Below, in pieces: positions 34,766 through 43,551 of a stretch of 64,000 nucleotides of DNA (positions are counted from its first letter, which is position 1; the number at the start of each line of letters is the position of its first letter). Where the stretch lies: contig CAJWWK010000002.1 of assembly GCA_913048295.1 (NCBI GenBank), positions 1 through 64,000 on the forward strand. Reading direction: 5' to 3'. The stretch is from an uncultured Dehalococcoidia bacterium (GTDB lineage: Bacteria > Chloroflexota > Dehalococcoidia > Lucifugimonadales > Lucifugimonadaceae). The notes beneath the pieces were generated by a model that was not told the origin of the DNA, ran no database searches, and saw nothing but the letters and a program-made list of their open reading frames with translations. The position numbers and the translations under genes were made by a program.

Positions 34766-35686
34766 ATGGTCTCAAAGTCCGAAAAACCTGGCTCGCTGAC
34801 CGTCGAACGAAGACTGCCCGATTGGTTCAAAGTCAGGGCGCCGGGCGGCGAAAACTATCTGGAGATTCGCAAGAAAATCAAGGGAGCACGGCTAAACACG
34901 GTCTGTGAAGAGGCCGCCTGCCCGAACATCGGCGAATGCTGGGACCGCGGTACGGCAACTTTCATGATTTTGGGCGACACCTGCACGCGGGCCTGCTCAT
35001 ATTGCAATGTCAAAACGGGCTGGCCAACTACCGTAGACCTCGCGGAGCCAATCCGCGTCGCCAGTACGGTGAAGCAGATGGGACTGAACTACACCGTAAT
35101 TACCTCGGTCGATCGCGACGACCTGCCCGACTACGGTTCAGGCATTTTCGAGCAGACGATAACGCAGGTGAAGCGGACAACGCCGGACTGCAAAATCGAA
35201 GTTCTTATTCCTGACTTTGAAGGCGATTTCGAGTCACTCGAACGGGTCGTTACGGCCGGGCCGCACGTCCTGAACCACAACATCGAGACTGCCCGGCGCG
35301 TATTCAGAAAAGTTCGCCCGCGCGGTAACTATGATCTTTCGCTCGAACTGCTGAAGCGCGTAAAACAGATCAACCCGTACATGCCGTCGAAGTCCGGGAT
35401 GATGGTCGGGCTCGGCGAAACGAAAGCAGAACTCCTCGAAACGATGTCCGACCTCCGGGCCGTTGGCTGCGATCTCCTCACCATCGGCCAGTACCTGCGC
35501 CCAACAAAGCGGCACCATCCCATCATCCGGTTTTACCTTCCCGAAGAGTTCAAAGAGCTCGAACAGGCCGGCATCGATATGGGGTTCAAACACGTCGCAT
35601 CTGGGCCTCTCGTGCGCAGCTCGTACCATGCCGACGAGCAGCACAATGCGGCTATCGACCAAATCCTCGAAGCAGCAAACGCATAA
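34766..35686 (+). CDS. lipA: Lipoyl synthase
   Basis: The 306-aa radical-SAM enzyme inserts sulfur into octanoyl chains on lipoyl domains. The auxiliary cluster motif is 'CEEAACPNIGEC' (CX4CX5C) near residues 50-61. The radical-SAM motif 'CTRACSYC' (CX3CX2C) lies near residues 76-83. The C-terminal 'GPLVRSSYHAD' carries the cluster-binding Ser. Length is normal. It is transcribed divergently from the rlmD operon and is followed after 49 nt by rsmI. Confidence 0.96.
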   Translation: MVSKSEKPGSLTVERRLPDWFKVRAPGGENYLEIRKKIKGARLNTVCEEAACPNIGECWDRGTATFMILGDTCTRACSYCNVKTGWPTTVDLAEPIRVASTVKQMGLNYTVITSVDRDDLPDYGSGIFEQTITQVKRTTPDCKIEVLIPDFEGDFESLERVVTAGPHVLNHNIETARRVFRKVRPRGNYDLSLELLKRVKQINPYMPSKSGMMVGLGETKAELLETMSDLRAVGCDLLTIGQYLRPTKRHHPIIRFYLPEEFKELEQAGIDMGFKHVASGPLVRSSYHADEQHNAAIDQILEAANA

Positions 35687-35735
35687 TTTTGCCTGACCTG
35701 GTCGTCCCGTACCAGAAGCCAGAGAGTAGCGAGTA

Positions 35736-36554
35736 ATGTCGACGCTGTACGTCGTTGCAACACCTATCGGAAACCTATCCGACTTGACTGCACGCGCGAT
35801 AGAAATTCTTTCGAGCGTGCCGGTAGTCGCCGCCGAAGACACCCGCGTCGCCCGAAAGCTTCTCAACCACATCGGTGCGTCTCCCCGACTCGAAAGTCTC
35901 CACGAACACACCTCACCCGACCGCCTGAGGGGCATCGTGGAAATACTCGAGTCGATCGATATGGCATTCATCACCGATGCGGGAACTCCTGGTATCAGCG
36001 ATCCCGGAGCGGCACTGGTGAGCGAAGCCGTCGCATCCGGAATCCGCGTAGTCCCGCTCCCCGGCCCCTCCGCCCTCAGCACGGCTCTGTCCGTAACGGG
36101 TTGGGCATTCACCAGGTTCTTGTTTCTGGGATTCCTCCCCCGCAAACGGAACGAAAGGGTCACATCTCTCAACGGGGTTGTCGACGAGCCGGGTCCGATC
36201 GTCATCTACGAATCACCACATCGGGTGAAAGCCACACTGACCGACATTCACAAAGTGTTCCCCGATCGCCAGTTGGTCATTTGCCGGGAATTGACAAAAC
36301 TTTATGAAGAAATATTCAGAGGGACCGCATCGGGAGCCGCATTGCACTTCGCCGAACCACGCGGTGAATTCGTAATCCTGATCCCGGGCATCGGTGAACG
36401 TCCAGAGGAAGCAGTATCGGACGACTGCATCGCTGAGTCGCTCCGCGATCTGAGCTCACAGGGTCTCAAAGGACGGAGCCTCGTCGATCGCGCTGTGGAA
36501 CTCACAGGGGCACCGAAAAACAGGGTATATCGCCTGTCGCTTAACAGCGATTAA
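35736..36554 (+). CDS. rsmI: 16S rRNA (cytidine1402-2'-O)-methyltransferase
   Basis: The 272-aa tetrapyrrole-methylase-fold protein has the RsmI signatures 'YVVATPIGNLSDLTARA', 'AAEDTRVARKLL' and 'ITDAGTPGISDPG'. A C-terminal helical stretch typical of the family ends the protein. It methylates the ribose of C1402 in the decoding centre. It follows lipA closely, so a shared transcript is possible. Confidence 0.94.
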   Translation: MSTLYVVATPIGNLSDLTARAIEILSSVPVVAAEDTRVARKLLNHIGASPRLESLHEHTSPDRLRGIVEILESIDMAFITDAGTPGISDPGAALVSEAVASGIRVVPLPGPSALSTALSVTGWAFTRFLFLGFLPRKRNERVTSLNGVVDEPGPIVIYESPHRVKATLTDIHKVFPDRQLVICRELTKLYEEIFRGTASGAALHFAEPRGEFVILIPGIGERPEEAVSDDCIAESLRDLSSQGLKGRSLVDRAVELTGAPKNRVYRLSLNSD

Positions 36555-36970
36555 CTGCATCCAACATGGTGCCAGGCCATCACTCAATCGTCACGTCCGC
36601 GGCACTTGAATCACCTAAAATTAAAACCCAGTTTCAAACGCAGCCTGTCAGGTACGCCGACCCGAAGCGACTCCGAAGGTTCTCGACTTTCGATAAACCT
36701 CAAGCGGACACCGATTTGTGGGTGGGACTGAACGTTATCGCAACCTTGCGAACTGTGTTCTATCCTTATCTATCCGGTTCAGCCGACAGAATTCACAGTA
36801 TGCTGTTCGACGAAAGCGACACTCTTGGTGACGGTCGGACCCGCAGGGACATCGTTACGGCTTCTTCAATCGAAACACCAACGCCGCTCTCCCGCAAGCT
36901 CGACGATTCGGTAGTCGATGAAGAAAACCGTCGGCTCACCGGCGAATAACAGGATCGGGCTGGTCACATC
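36555..36970. other. Intergenic stretch with one doubtful ORF (rsmI to polyprenyl synthetase)
   Basis: The only plus-strand ORF of any size here (36566-36949, 127 aa) has no clear ribosome site and no recognisable family. Its first half looks unlike neighbouring proteins. The last 50 codons, from an ATG at about 36801, encode a polar, acidic stretch that could be real. I treat the interval as probably non-coding, perhaps carrying the promoter for the downstream synthetase. Confidence 0.4.
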
Positions 36971-37975
36971 ATGGTCGAAGCCATCACACAGGAAAGCATT
37001 TACGAACCGGTTGCCGCCGGTCTTCAGGCTGTGATCAACGAGATCGCGAGCATCGCTGAGAAAACGCCGGAGAACGCTCCTGAAAACACCCGCGACCTCG
37101 ACGCCCAGTTGGGGCATGTCCTTGCAACACCCGGCAAGCGCGTGAGGCCAGCCCTCACCCTGCTGGCCTCACGCCTGTGGGGTCTCGACATCGACGAGCG
37201 GTCGATCAGGATGGCAACTGCTGTCGAACTGCTGCACATCGCAACGCTAGTACACGACGACACGGTAGACCACGCCGACACCCGTCGAGGTCACCACACG
37301 GCCAGCAAACTCTGGGGCCGTAACGTGGCCGTACTCATCGGCGACTTCATATTTGCGACCTCCGCAATGTATGTCTGCGACACCAACAACATCAGGTTAG
37401 TTAGCCGCTTCGCCGAGACTATTACCGAACTGGCCCGCGGCGAACTCAGCGAGATATACACTGCCTGGCAGATGGGCGTGTCGCTCGAAGAGTACAACAG
37501 CCGGATTTATGATAAGACCGCTTCCCTTTTCTGCACCGCCGCTGTAAGCGGGGCGATCCTTGGCGAAGGCAGCGACGGCGCAGTTGAAAACGTTCGGAAC
37601 TACGGTTACAGCATCGGCATGGCCTACCAGGTCTACGACGATCTGCTGGACTACAAATCGACCAGTGAGCAACTCGGCAAACCCGCCGGTCACGATCTCG
37701 GAGAGGGAATTCTCACACTCCCGGCAATCATTGCCGCCGAAAACGGTGCAGCGGATGTTATAACTAGGTTGTTCACTGCCCCGGAAGAGGCCAGAGAAGA
37801 GTTACTCCCACCTGCGGTTGATGCAATCAAGCAGACTGGGGCGTTGGAAATGACTCTCCAGGTGGCAAACGAGTACATCGAAACGGCAGTGCGTTCTCTC
37901 GACGAGATTCCGCCTTCCGACTCACTCGATTCGCTGCTGGCCCTCGCCGAGTACGTTCAGTCTCGCAACTACTAG
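36971..37975 (+). CDS. Trans-isoprenyl diphosphate synthase (polyprenyl synthetase)
   Basis: The 334-aa enzyme condenses isopentenyl diphosphate with allylic primers to make long prenyl chains, probably for quinone side chains. The first Asp-rich motif is 'DDTVDHAD' in 'VHDDTVDHADTRRG' near residue 97. The second is 'YDDLLDY' near residue 222. The 'GKRVRPALTLL' substrate motif precedes them. Length and motifs fit the hepta/octa/nonaprenyl class. Chain length cannot be read reliably from the sequence. It ends 6 nt before the nth-like gene. Confidence 0.92.
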   Translation: MVEAITQESIYEPVAAGLQAVINEIASIAEKTPENAPENTRDLDAQLGHVLATPGKRVRPALTLLASRLWGLDIDERSIRMATAVELLHIATLVHDDTVDHADTRRGHHTASKLWGRNVAVLIGDFIFATSAMYVCDTNNIRLVSRFAETITELARGELSEIYTAWQMGVSLEEYNSRIYDKTASLFCTAAVSGAILGEGSDGAVENVRNYGYSIGMAYQVYDDLLDYKSTSEQLGKPAGHDLGEGILTLPAIIAAENGAADVITRLFTAPEEAREELLPPAVDAIKQTGALEMTLQVANEYIETAVRSLDEIPPSDSLDSLLALAEYVQSRNY

Positions 37976-37981
37976 CGAAGA

Positions 37982-38686
37982 ATGTCAGCCAGGCCCACCA
38001 ACCGACGTTCCCGGCGTCGCAAGCAGCCAGCAGTTGCGATCGCGCTTGTACAGCAGCGCCTGAGCGGCATCTACGGCCCCGTCGTGTGGCGACCCCGGAT
38101 GGCCGCACTCGATGAACTGATCTTCACCGTCCTCACTCAGCACACTTCCGATCTCAACGCCGAACGGGCATACGATTCTCTCCGCAAAAAGCTGCCGACG
38201 TGGGGTGAAGTCATCGAAGCCGACACGGTTACGGTGGCGAACGCAATTCGCCATGGCGGCCTCGCTAATCAGAAATCGGAGCGAATCCAGAAAATCCTTG
38301 TGGAAATACTGAAGCGACTCGGCCATTTCGAACTCGAGTTTCTTGCCGACCTGCCCCTGGAAGAAACCCGTCAATGGTTTACATCTCTACCGGGAGTTGG
38401 ACCAAAAACTGCGGCGGTCGTTATGGCGTTTTCGTTGAAGATGCCAGCATTTCCGGTCGACACCCACATCCATCGTGTCTCGATCCGACTGGGTCTCATC
38501 GATCAGAAAACTACCGCCGACCAGGCGCACCCGATCATGGAATCGCTGATCCCGGAAGACGACCGGTACAACATGCACGTGCTGCTAATCACCCACGGTC
38601 GACAGATCTGCAAGGCCCGGATACCGCATTGTGATACATGCCCACTCACCACCGAGTGCCCTGCCAGCACCACCCGGCGATCCTGA
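37982..38686 (+). CDS. Endonuclease III-like DNA glycosylase
   Basis: The 234-aa protein is an HhH-GPD base-excision-repair glycosylase. The helix-hairpin-helix 'LPGVGPKTAAVV' carries the catalytic Lys. The Asp is in 'PVDTHIHRVS'. The C-terminal 4Fe-4S motif is 'CKARIPHCDTCPLTTEC' (CX6CX2CX5C), as in Nth. A basic N-terminal extension ('RRSRRRKQ') precedes the core. It would remove oxidised pyrimidines. It is more divergent from classical Nth than usual, so a sister glycosylase type is possible. Confidence 0.87.
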   Translation: MSARPTNRRSRRRKQPAVAIALVQQRLSGIYGPVVWRPRMAALDELIFTVLTQHTSDLNAERAYDSLRKKLPTWGEVIEADTVTVANAIRHGGLANQKSERIQKILVEILKRLGHFELEFLADLPLEETRQWFTSLPGVGPKTAAVVMAFSLKMPAFPVDTHIHRVSIRLGLIDQKTTADQAHPIMESLIPEDDRYNMHVLLITHGRQICKARIPHCDTCPLTTECPASTTRRS

Positions 38687-38819
38687 ACATACCAAAAAAC
38701 CTCATCTGGAAATAAATCTGGTGGGCAGCACGAATCGCCGTTTCCACCGGCTCTGAGGTATGCTGATATTCAGTGCTTAATTCAACTGGGGCTGCGAAGC
38801 AGTCCAGTTCGCAAAGCAC

Positions 38820-38894
38820 GGCCCCGTCGTCCAGCGGTCAGGACACAGCCCTTTCAAGGCTGAGACCGGAGTTCGATTCTCCGCGGGGCTACCA
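38820..38894 (+). tRNA. tRNA-Glu (anticodon UUC)
   Basis: A full cloverleaf can be drawn. The acceptor stem is GGCCCCG/CGGGGCT with a G-U first pair. The D-stem is GTCC/GGAC. The anticodon stem CAGCC/GGCTG holds loop CTTTCAA (anticodon TTC). The T-stem CGGAG/CTCCG holds loop TTCGATT. An encoded discriminator A and CCA follow. Glu-tRNA is also the substrate of HemA, encoded later in this window. Confidence 0.95.
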
Positions 38895-39094
38895 ATCCGC
38901 CAAAAAAAAGACTCCGAATTCCTCGGGTCCTTTTCGCGCCCGGGATTTCCGATCGAACAACCCGGATCGAACTGCATTCAATTACGATTTCGTGGCTCGA
39001 TCACTCAAAACAAGTAGACAAGCTGTGTACCCGTGCATAGGATTCCGATTCTCCCCGACGAACACTCTGCTGAAGGTAAGCACGGAGTCAGCCC

Positions 39095-40270
39095 TTGAAA
39101 ATCACCAAAGTCACACCTTGGCTAATCGAAGCACCCTCGCCCTATCTCGATACTGCAGACGACAGCAAGGAAATCAGAAACCGCGAATACGTATTCGTCG
39201 AAGTCAGCACCGATGAGGGCATCACGGGTTGGGGCGAGATAACCGGTACCTCGAAGGTCGCAAACCGTGTGGTCTGTGCCGGGCTGCGGCATGTGAGCGA
39301 CCTGGTCGCAGGCGACGATCCCCGCCTGATCGAAATGATCTGGAACAAGGTATTCAGGTCGTTCACCTACATGGGCTCCCGCGGGGCCACCACAAGCATC
39401 ATCAGCGGCATCGACATCGCGCTGTGGGACATCCGCGGCAAAGTCCTCGGCCTGCCAATCTCCGAACTGTTCGGCGGTCCGGTCCGCGAGGGAATCCCTA
39501 TCTACTGTCACCCGAATGACAGATCTTCGATCAAAGACACAGTTCAGCACGCAAAAGCCATCGCTGCGACCGGGCAAAAGTCTTTAAAGACCGACCCCTG
39601 GCAGCCGCATCACGAGGAGGAATCAAACGGCTACCTGACTGGCAAGCTCAGCGCAGAAGCCGAGAACCACGGAGTCGATTTGATCGCGGCGGTTCGGGAA
39701 GCCGTTGGACCTGATTTTGAAATTCTCATCGACTGCCACGCCCGATTCGACGCCCCTACCGCTATTCGCCTGGCACGCGCACTCGAGCCGTACAACATCT
39801 TCTGGTTCGAAGAGCCGGTCCCGGTGGAAAGCATCCACGCCCTGAAGCAGGTCCGAGACCACGTCGGGGTGCCCATTTGTGTGGGCGAGCGGATTCACAC
39901 GCGCTGGGAGTTCATCCCGATTCTGGAGAACGAACTGGCCGATTTCATAATGCCCGACGTGACCTGGACCGGCGGTATTACTGAGATCAAGAAAATCGCC
40001 ACCCTGGCCGAAGCCTACTACGTCCCGATTTCGCCACACGACGCAAGTGGCCCCATCAACGTTCTTGCAGGTGCACATGTAATGGCCTCGGTACCAAACC
40101 ATTATCGGGTCGAAACAAGCAGGGCAAAACTCAATGCCTATGATGCATTCATCGACCACCCGCTCGACATCAGGGGTGACAAGATCTATCTCTCAGACCG
40201 CCCGGGCATCGGCATCGAACTCGACAAAGACTATCTGCACGGGCACGTGCTGGAGGGATACGGCGGGTAG
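39095..40270 (+). CDS. Enolase-superfamily dehydratase/racemase (mandelate racemase / galactonate dehydratase-like)
   Basis: The 391-aa protein is a mandelate-racemase-group member of the enolase superfamily. The N-terminal capping domain (residues 1-125) precedes a barrel with metal ligands in 'LIDCHARFD' (Asp near 210), 'WFEEPVP' (Glu near 237) and 'CVGERIHTR' (Glu near 262). A late 'SPHDASGP' carries the probable catalytic His. Family members abstract an alpha-proton from sugar acids and then dehydrate or racemise them. The start is a TTG with GGAG 7 nt upstream. Such enzymes are abundant in SAR202-type genomes. The substrate is unknown. Confidence 0.87.
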   Translation: MKITKVTPWLIEAPSPYLDTADDSKEIRNREYVFVEVSTDEGITGWGEITGTSKVANRVVCAGLRHVSDLVAGDDPRLIEMIWNKVFRSFTYMGSRGATTSIISGIDIALWDIRGKVLGLPISELFGGPVREGIPIYCHPNDRSSIKDTVQHAKAIAATGQKSLKTDPWQPHHEEESNGYLTGKLSAEAENHGVDLIAAVREAVGPDFEILIDCHARFDAPTAIRLARALEPYNIFWFEEPVPVESIHALKQVRDHVGVPICVGERIHTRWEFIPILENELADFIMPDVTWTGGITEIKKIATLAEAYYVPISPHDASGPINVLAGAHVMASVPNHYRVETSRAKLNAYDAFIDHPLDIRGDKIYLSDRPGIGIELDKDYLHGHVLEGYGG

Positions 40271-40325
40271 GTTGTCTCCACAGGAGACAGACGAATCGTC
40301 AGGGTCCATAAAGGGAGCTTCGAAA

Positions 40326-40499
40326 ATGAGTGACTGCATCGAGGGTCCGCAAGACAACCGGCACGATTTTTCCATCGTGCCCGTCGAAGTTACCGCGAAC
40401 ACCACCCTCGTGTTCAAGATCTGCCGATACTGTGGCGTGTCGTATCGATACGTAGATCAAATATGGGAAGAGATAGCGACCGAAGAATCGGACGGCTGA
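40326..40499 (+). CDS. Small CxxC protein (57 aa)
   Basis: A 57-aa ORF starts at an ATG 10 nt after GGGAG, a good ribosome site; the track's 40134 start lies inside the enolase-superfamily gene. It contains 'ICRYCGVSY', a single CxxC, plus an upstream Cys and His ('MSDCIEGPQDNRHDF'). This could form a small zinc ribbon. It is 55 nt downstream of the dehydratase gene on the same strand. No family was recognised and the function is unknown. Confidence 0.6.
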   Translation: MSDCIEGPQDNRHDFSIVPVEVTANTTLVFKICRYCGVSYRYVDQIWEEIATEESDG

Positions 40500-40576
40500 T
40501 CGCCGATTAGTTGAAGCAGTCAGCTGGAGCGCAGATCAATTGGGAGTGATCGCTGGCCTCGACCATCTCGACATGC

Positions 40577-40744
40577 CTAGCCCTCGAGAGCAGCCATATC
40601 TGCAGCCGCCTGCCACAGTTCGGCGGCGTACAACAGCTTGTCAGACGCCTCACCGGCCTGGAGCTGATCGGCGATACGTGTGTCGATGGAACTCTGTAAA
40701 TACTCCTCTAACAAAATCAGCCCGTCCTGCATGGCATCGTGCAT
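40577..40744 (-). CDS. Possible small helical protein (55 aa)
   Basis: The ORF track lists 111 aa (40577-40912), but its first half contains unlikely runs such as 'RRKWWWWLNS'. From the ATG at 40744 the remaining 55 residues look like a two-helix protein ('MQDGLILLEEYLQSS', 'DKLLYAAELWQAAADM'). An AGGA abuts the ATG, which is too close to be a normal ribosome site. No family was recognised. This is a weak call. Confidence 0.3.
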   Translation of the reverse strand: MHDAMQDGLILLEEYLQSSIDTRIADQLQAGEASDKLLYAAELWQAAADMAALEG

Positions 40745-41013
40745 TCCTGTTGTCTCGAGACTCTCGGGACTGTTAAGCCACCACCACCACTTCCGGCGGG
40801 GCGAATTCCTATTCCTGGGCACGGTGTAATTGGTCGGAGGCGTAGAGGTTAACGCAAGGAACCAAATCAAGCGACTCTCGCAGACTTTCGATCCCGCTCG
40901 AGTTTGACTCACGAGTTCCGGATTAAAAAGTTACGCCACGACTTCTCCACAGATGTCCGCCGGGTAAGAAGTGCCGGCCCATAACGTCCGCCCACGCCAG
41001 CACCCTGCCCTGT

Positions 41014-41056
41014 CCCCCCCTTTCGGGAGGGGCTAGGGGAGGGTAGATTGCAGCGG
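41014..41056. repeat. Intergenic hairpin repeat, copy 1
   Basis: A C-run/G-run hairpin ('CCCCTTTCGGGAGGGG'-like) is followed by TAGGGGAGGGTAGATTGCAGCGG. The last 23 nt are identical to 59315-59337. It lies between two minus-strand genes. Confidence 0.7.
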
Positions 41057-41113
41057 GGCCCAAGTGATCCGATCACGCCCGGCCCTAACAACCCCCACGC
41101 ACGGAGCAAGACC

Positions 41114-42163
41114 CTAAATATTCACATGGACCTTGATCGAACCTGAAGTTTTATCCCACGCGGCATCAAACCCCGTTTGAATTTCTTCCAGCCCAACTTC
41201 ATGAGTAACGATCTCGCGATAAGGAATGTCGCCCGACGCCAGCAGGTCGATCGCAACGTCGTAGTCGTGTCGGCCATCGATAACGCCGTAGCAGATCACC
41301 GACTGGATCCGAATCTCCCGCAAGAGCGGCTCCATCAAATCGAACTCCATCGGCACCTTCACGCCGCCAAGATAAAGCATCGTGCCCTGGTTCCGGGTCG
41401 CGCGTATCGCCTGCTGGAACGAGTTGGTCTGGTGGCCGCCGACTGATTCCACCACAAAATCGGCACCGACGCCGTTCGAAGCCTCCAGGCAGGCATCCTC
41501 GAATTCGCCCGGCTCTGTGCCCACCACGACATCGGCGCCCATCTTCTTCGCCGCCTCGGCCTGCTGCGGGTGCCTAGCCGAAGCTATCACCGTACGGGCA
41601 CCGAATGCCCTGGCGGCAGCGATAGAAGAAAGCCCTATCGTGGCCGAACCGACCACGCCTACAACATCGTCCGGTTGCATGCGGCCGTAGCGCAGTCCAT
41701 GCACGCTGACCGCCATCGGCTCGACTAACGCACCGTCAATCCAGTCAAACGGGTCGGGCAGCTTGAAGATCCCGGCTGGACGGCGTGTCATGTACTGTGC
41801 GAAACCACCACCGGTATCCGGGGCCATGTTCGTGCAGTGCTTCCACTGGCCGTACCGGCAGAAGTGGCATGTAAGGCACGCTCTGCCGGCCCCGACCATC
41901 TCGACCGCCACCCGGTCGCCAACAGAAAGCCCGTGATCGCCATCGGGTATATCCACGATCTCACCCGCCACCTCGTGACCCGAGGGAAGCTCCTGGGCTT
42001 CGGTGCGACTCGTCGTCATGTGAAGGTCAGAACCACAGATCCCGGTCTGCCTGACCCTGATCAGTGCAGCCCCTTCAAACATGTCCGGCACCCGTACGTC
42101 CTGAACCACGTACTGCCCGGTACCGTCATCGAGAGCCGCTCGCATAGTCTCTGGCATCAACAT
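41114..42163 (-). CDS. Zinc-dependent medium-chain alcohol dehydrogenase
   Basis: The 349-aa enzyme is a threonine/sorbitol-dehydrogenase-like MDR protein. Catalytic zinc ligands lie in 'GICGSDLHM' and 'SGHEVAGE'. The structural zinc lobe 'CLTCHFCRYGQWKHC' has four Cys. The nucleotide-binding turn is 'VGVVGSATIGLSS'. It would oxidise a secondary alcohol or polyol with NAD(P)+. It is divergent from the DapA-like gene at 42288, and the two may act on the same sugar-acid pathway, but the substrate cannot be told. Confidence 0.88.
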   Translation of the reverse strand: MLMPETMRAALDDGTGQYVVQDVRVPDMFEGAALIRVRQTGICGSDLHMTTSRTEAQELPSGHEVAGEIVDIPDGDHGLSVGDRVAVEMVGAGRACLTCHFCRYGQWKHCTNMAPDTGGGFAQYMTRRPAGIFKLPDPFDWIDGALVEPMAVSVHGLRYGRMQPDDVVGVVGSATIGLSSIAAARAFGARTVIASARHPQQAEAAKKMGADVVVGTEPGEFEDACLEASNGVGADFVVESVGGHQTNSFQQAIRATRNQGTMLYLGGVKVPMEFDLMEPLLREIRIQSVICYGVIDGRHDYDVAIDLLASGDIPYREIVTHEVGLEEIQTGFDAAWDKTSGSIKVHVNI

Positions 42164-42287
42164 TCCTCTTCTTCTGGCATATCTGCGGACACTGAAGGCC
42201 CCGACCCGGCCGCATCTTATCGCACTTCCATGGGTGTATTCTCAGCGCCAACCAAATTCAGTATCACCAATACGGACGATCTAACCG

Positions 42288-43226
42288 ATGACCACTAATC
42301 CCCAGTTCCGCGGCGTATATGCAATTCCAGTCACACCTTTCAACGATGACCTGTCCGTTGACTGGGACTCGCTGCGCAAGTGCGTGGAGTTCAGCGTTGA
42401 AGCCGGTGCTCACGGCATCGTTGTTCCCGTCAACGCTTCCGAAGGACCATTCCTGACCGACACTGAGCGCAAGCAGGTGCTTAAAGTTGCAATTGAAGTA
42501 GTCGATGGTGCAGTGCCTGTAGTGGGCGGTGTAAGCGGCACGTCCACCACCCAGTCCGTCGACCTAACGAGAAACGCAGCCGAACTCGGTGCCGATTCCG
42601 TGATGGCTATGCCCCCCAACGGTGCAACGTCATCAATCATGTGGGACCACTTCGCTGCGATCGCCGAAGCCGGGCAACTGCCCGTCTGGATCCAGAACAA
42701 CAAGCCGCCAGCTGGCCCGATAGTTCCGACCGACATGATGGTGCGCATGCTCAACGAAGTCGAACACGTCGACTATGTGAAAGAGGAAAGCAATCTGCCC
42801 GGGCAGGTCATGACCGAGCTGTTCGAAAAAGCCGGCGGCGCAATCAGGGGCGTCATGGGGGGCATGGGCGGCAGGTACCTCGTTGACGAGTACCGGCGCG
42901 GCTCATGCGGAACGATGCCCGCAGGCCACATCACCGACGCCCACGCAAGGCTGTGGGACGCCCTGGAAGCTGGAGGAACCGACGCCGACGGACTGCAGGT
43001 GGTGACCGACGAGGCGCGCGATATCTGGGAGCGCATGATCCCATCACTGAATTTTGAATTCATGTTCGGCGCCAACGCCTACAAAGCCGCGTACTGGCGG
43101 CGCGGGATCATCAAGACGCCGAAAACCCGAATCCCGGCCAATAAACTGCTCGATAAATTCGACTACGAAGAACTCGACCGCATCCTCGATCGAATGTCCG
43201 ACCTGCTCTCCTGGCGCGCGAACTAA
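42288..43226 (+). CDS. DapA/NanA-family aldolase or dehydratase (class I, Schiff base)
   Basis: The 312-aa TIM-barrel protein belongs to the dihydrodipicolinate synthase/N-acetylneuraminate lyase family. The Schiff-base Lys lies in 'VDYVKEESN' near residue 165. 'GVYAIPVTPFNDD' opens the barrel, and a GTT-like substrate motif appears in altered form as 'VPVNASEGPFLTD'. Given its catabolic neighbours it more likely cleaves or dehydrates a keto sugar acid than makes dihydrodipicolinate. No lysine-pathway gene is adjacent. Confidence 0.85.
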   Translation: MTTNPQFRGVYAIPVTPFNDDLSVDWDSLRKCVEFSVEAGAHGIVVPVNASEGPFLTDTERKQVLKVAIEVVDGAVPVVGGVSGTSTTQSVDLTRNAAELGADSVMAMPPNGATSSIMWDHFAAIAEAGQLPVWIQNNKPPAGPIVPTDMMVRMLNEVEHVDYVKEESNLPGQVMTELFEKAGGAIRGVMGGMGGRYLVDEYRRGSCGTMPAGHITDAHARLWDALEAGGTDADGLQVVTDEARDIWERMIPSLNFEFMFGANAYKAAYWRRGIIKTPKTRIPANKLLDKFDYEELDRILDRMSDLLSWRAN

Positions 43227-43270
43227 CCGGCGAAGGCGCATTTCTCAGAGCGGGCGGTAACTTACGATTT

Positions 43271-43310
43271 CCTTCTCCCGGGGAGAGAAGGTTCGGTTGA
43301 GGGAGAGTGC
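43271..43310. repeat. Intergenic hairpin repeat, copy 2 (variant)
   Basis: CCTTCTC (43271-43277) pairs with GAGAAGG (43285-43291) around a GC-rich loop. It is followed by TTCGGTTGAGGGAGAGTGC, which resembles the sequence at 48690-48712. It lies between convergent genes and could act as a bidirectional terminator. Confidence 0.55.
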
Positions 43311-43328
43311 TGGCCACGCTTTCCGTCC

Positions 43329-43550
43329 TCACTTCATCCCCCGTCGTCTGCGCGCCGCAACGATCATCACAATGATCGGAAACAGCACTATGAACGCACC
43401 CAGTACCATGACCGCCACTCCAGGCGATATACCTAGCACATGGTCGATCTTCGCGCTCAACCATTCCCACAGCGTCGGGTCGATCGGTTCCGAGTGATGC
43501 AGCAGCGGAACCCTGGGCGCCCCAAACGGCGTTCCAATCGGGCCAGCCAT
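43329..43550 (-). CDS. Small single-span membrane protein
   Basis: The 73-aa product has one strong hydrophobic segment ('GVAVMVLGAFIVLFPIIVMIVAA', about residues 44-66) ending in a basic 'RRRRGMK' stop-transfer tail. Its ATG lies 1 nt after the MFS-transporter stop, so it is almost certainly co-translated with that gene. It could be a small accessory subunit of the transporter. No family was recognised. Confidence 0.6.
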   Translation of the reverse strand: MAGPIGTPFGAPRVPLLHHSEPIDPTLWEWLSAKIDHVLGISPGVAVMVLGAFIVLFPIIVMIVAARRRRGMK

Positions 43551-43551
43551 C

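Noticed and set aside
36566-36949. 127-aa ORF between rsmI and polyprenyl synthetase
   Set aside because: No ribosome site, no family, and a poor first half; kept only as a doubtful intergenic note.
38773-39216. 147-aa ORF overlapping tRNA-Glu
   Set aside because: It runs through the tRNA gene and into the dehydratase start; no protein family signal.
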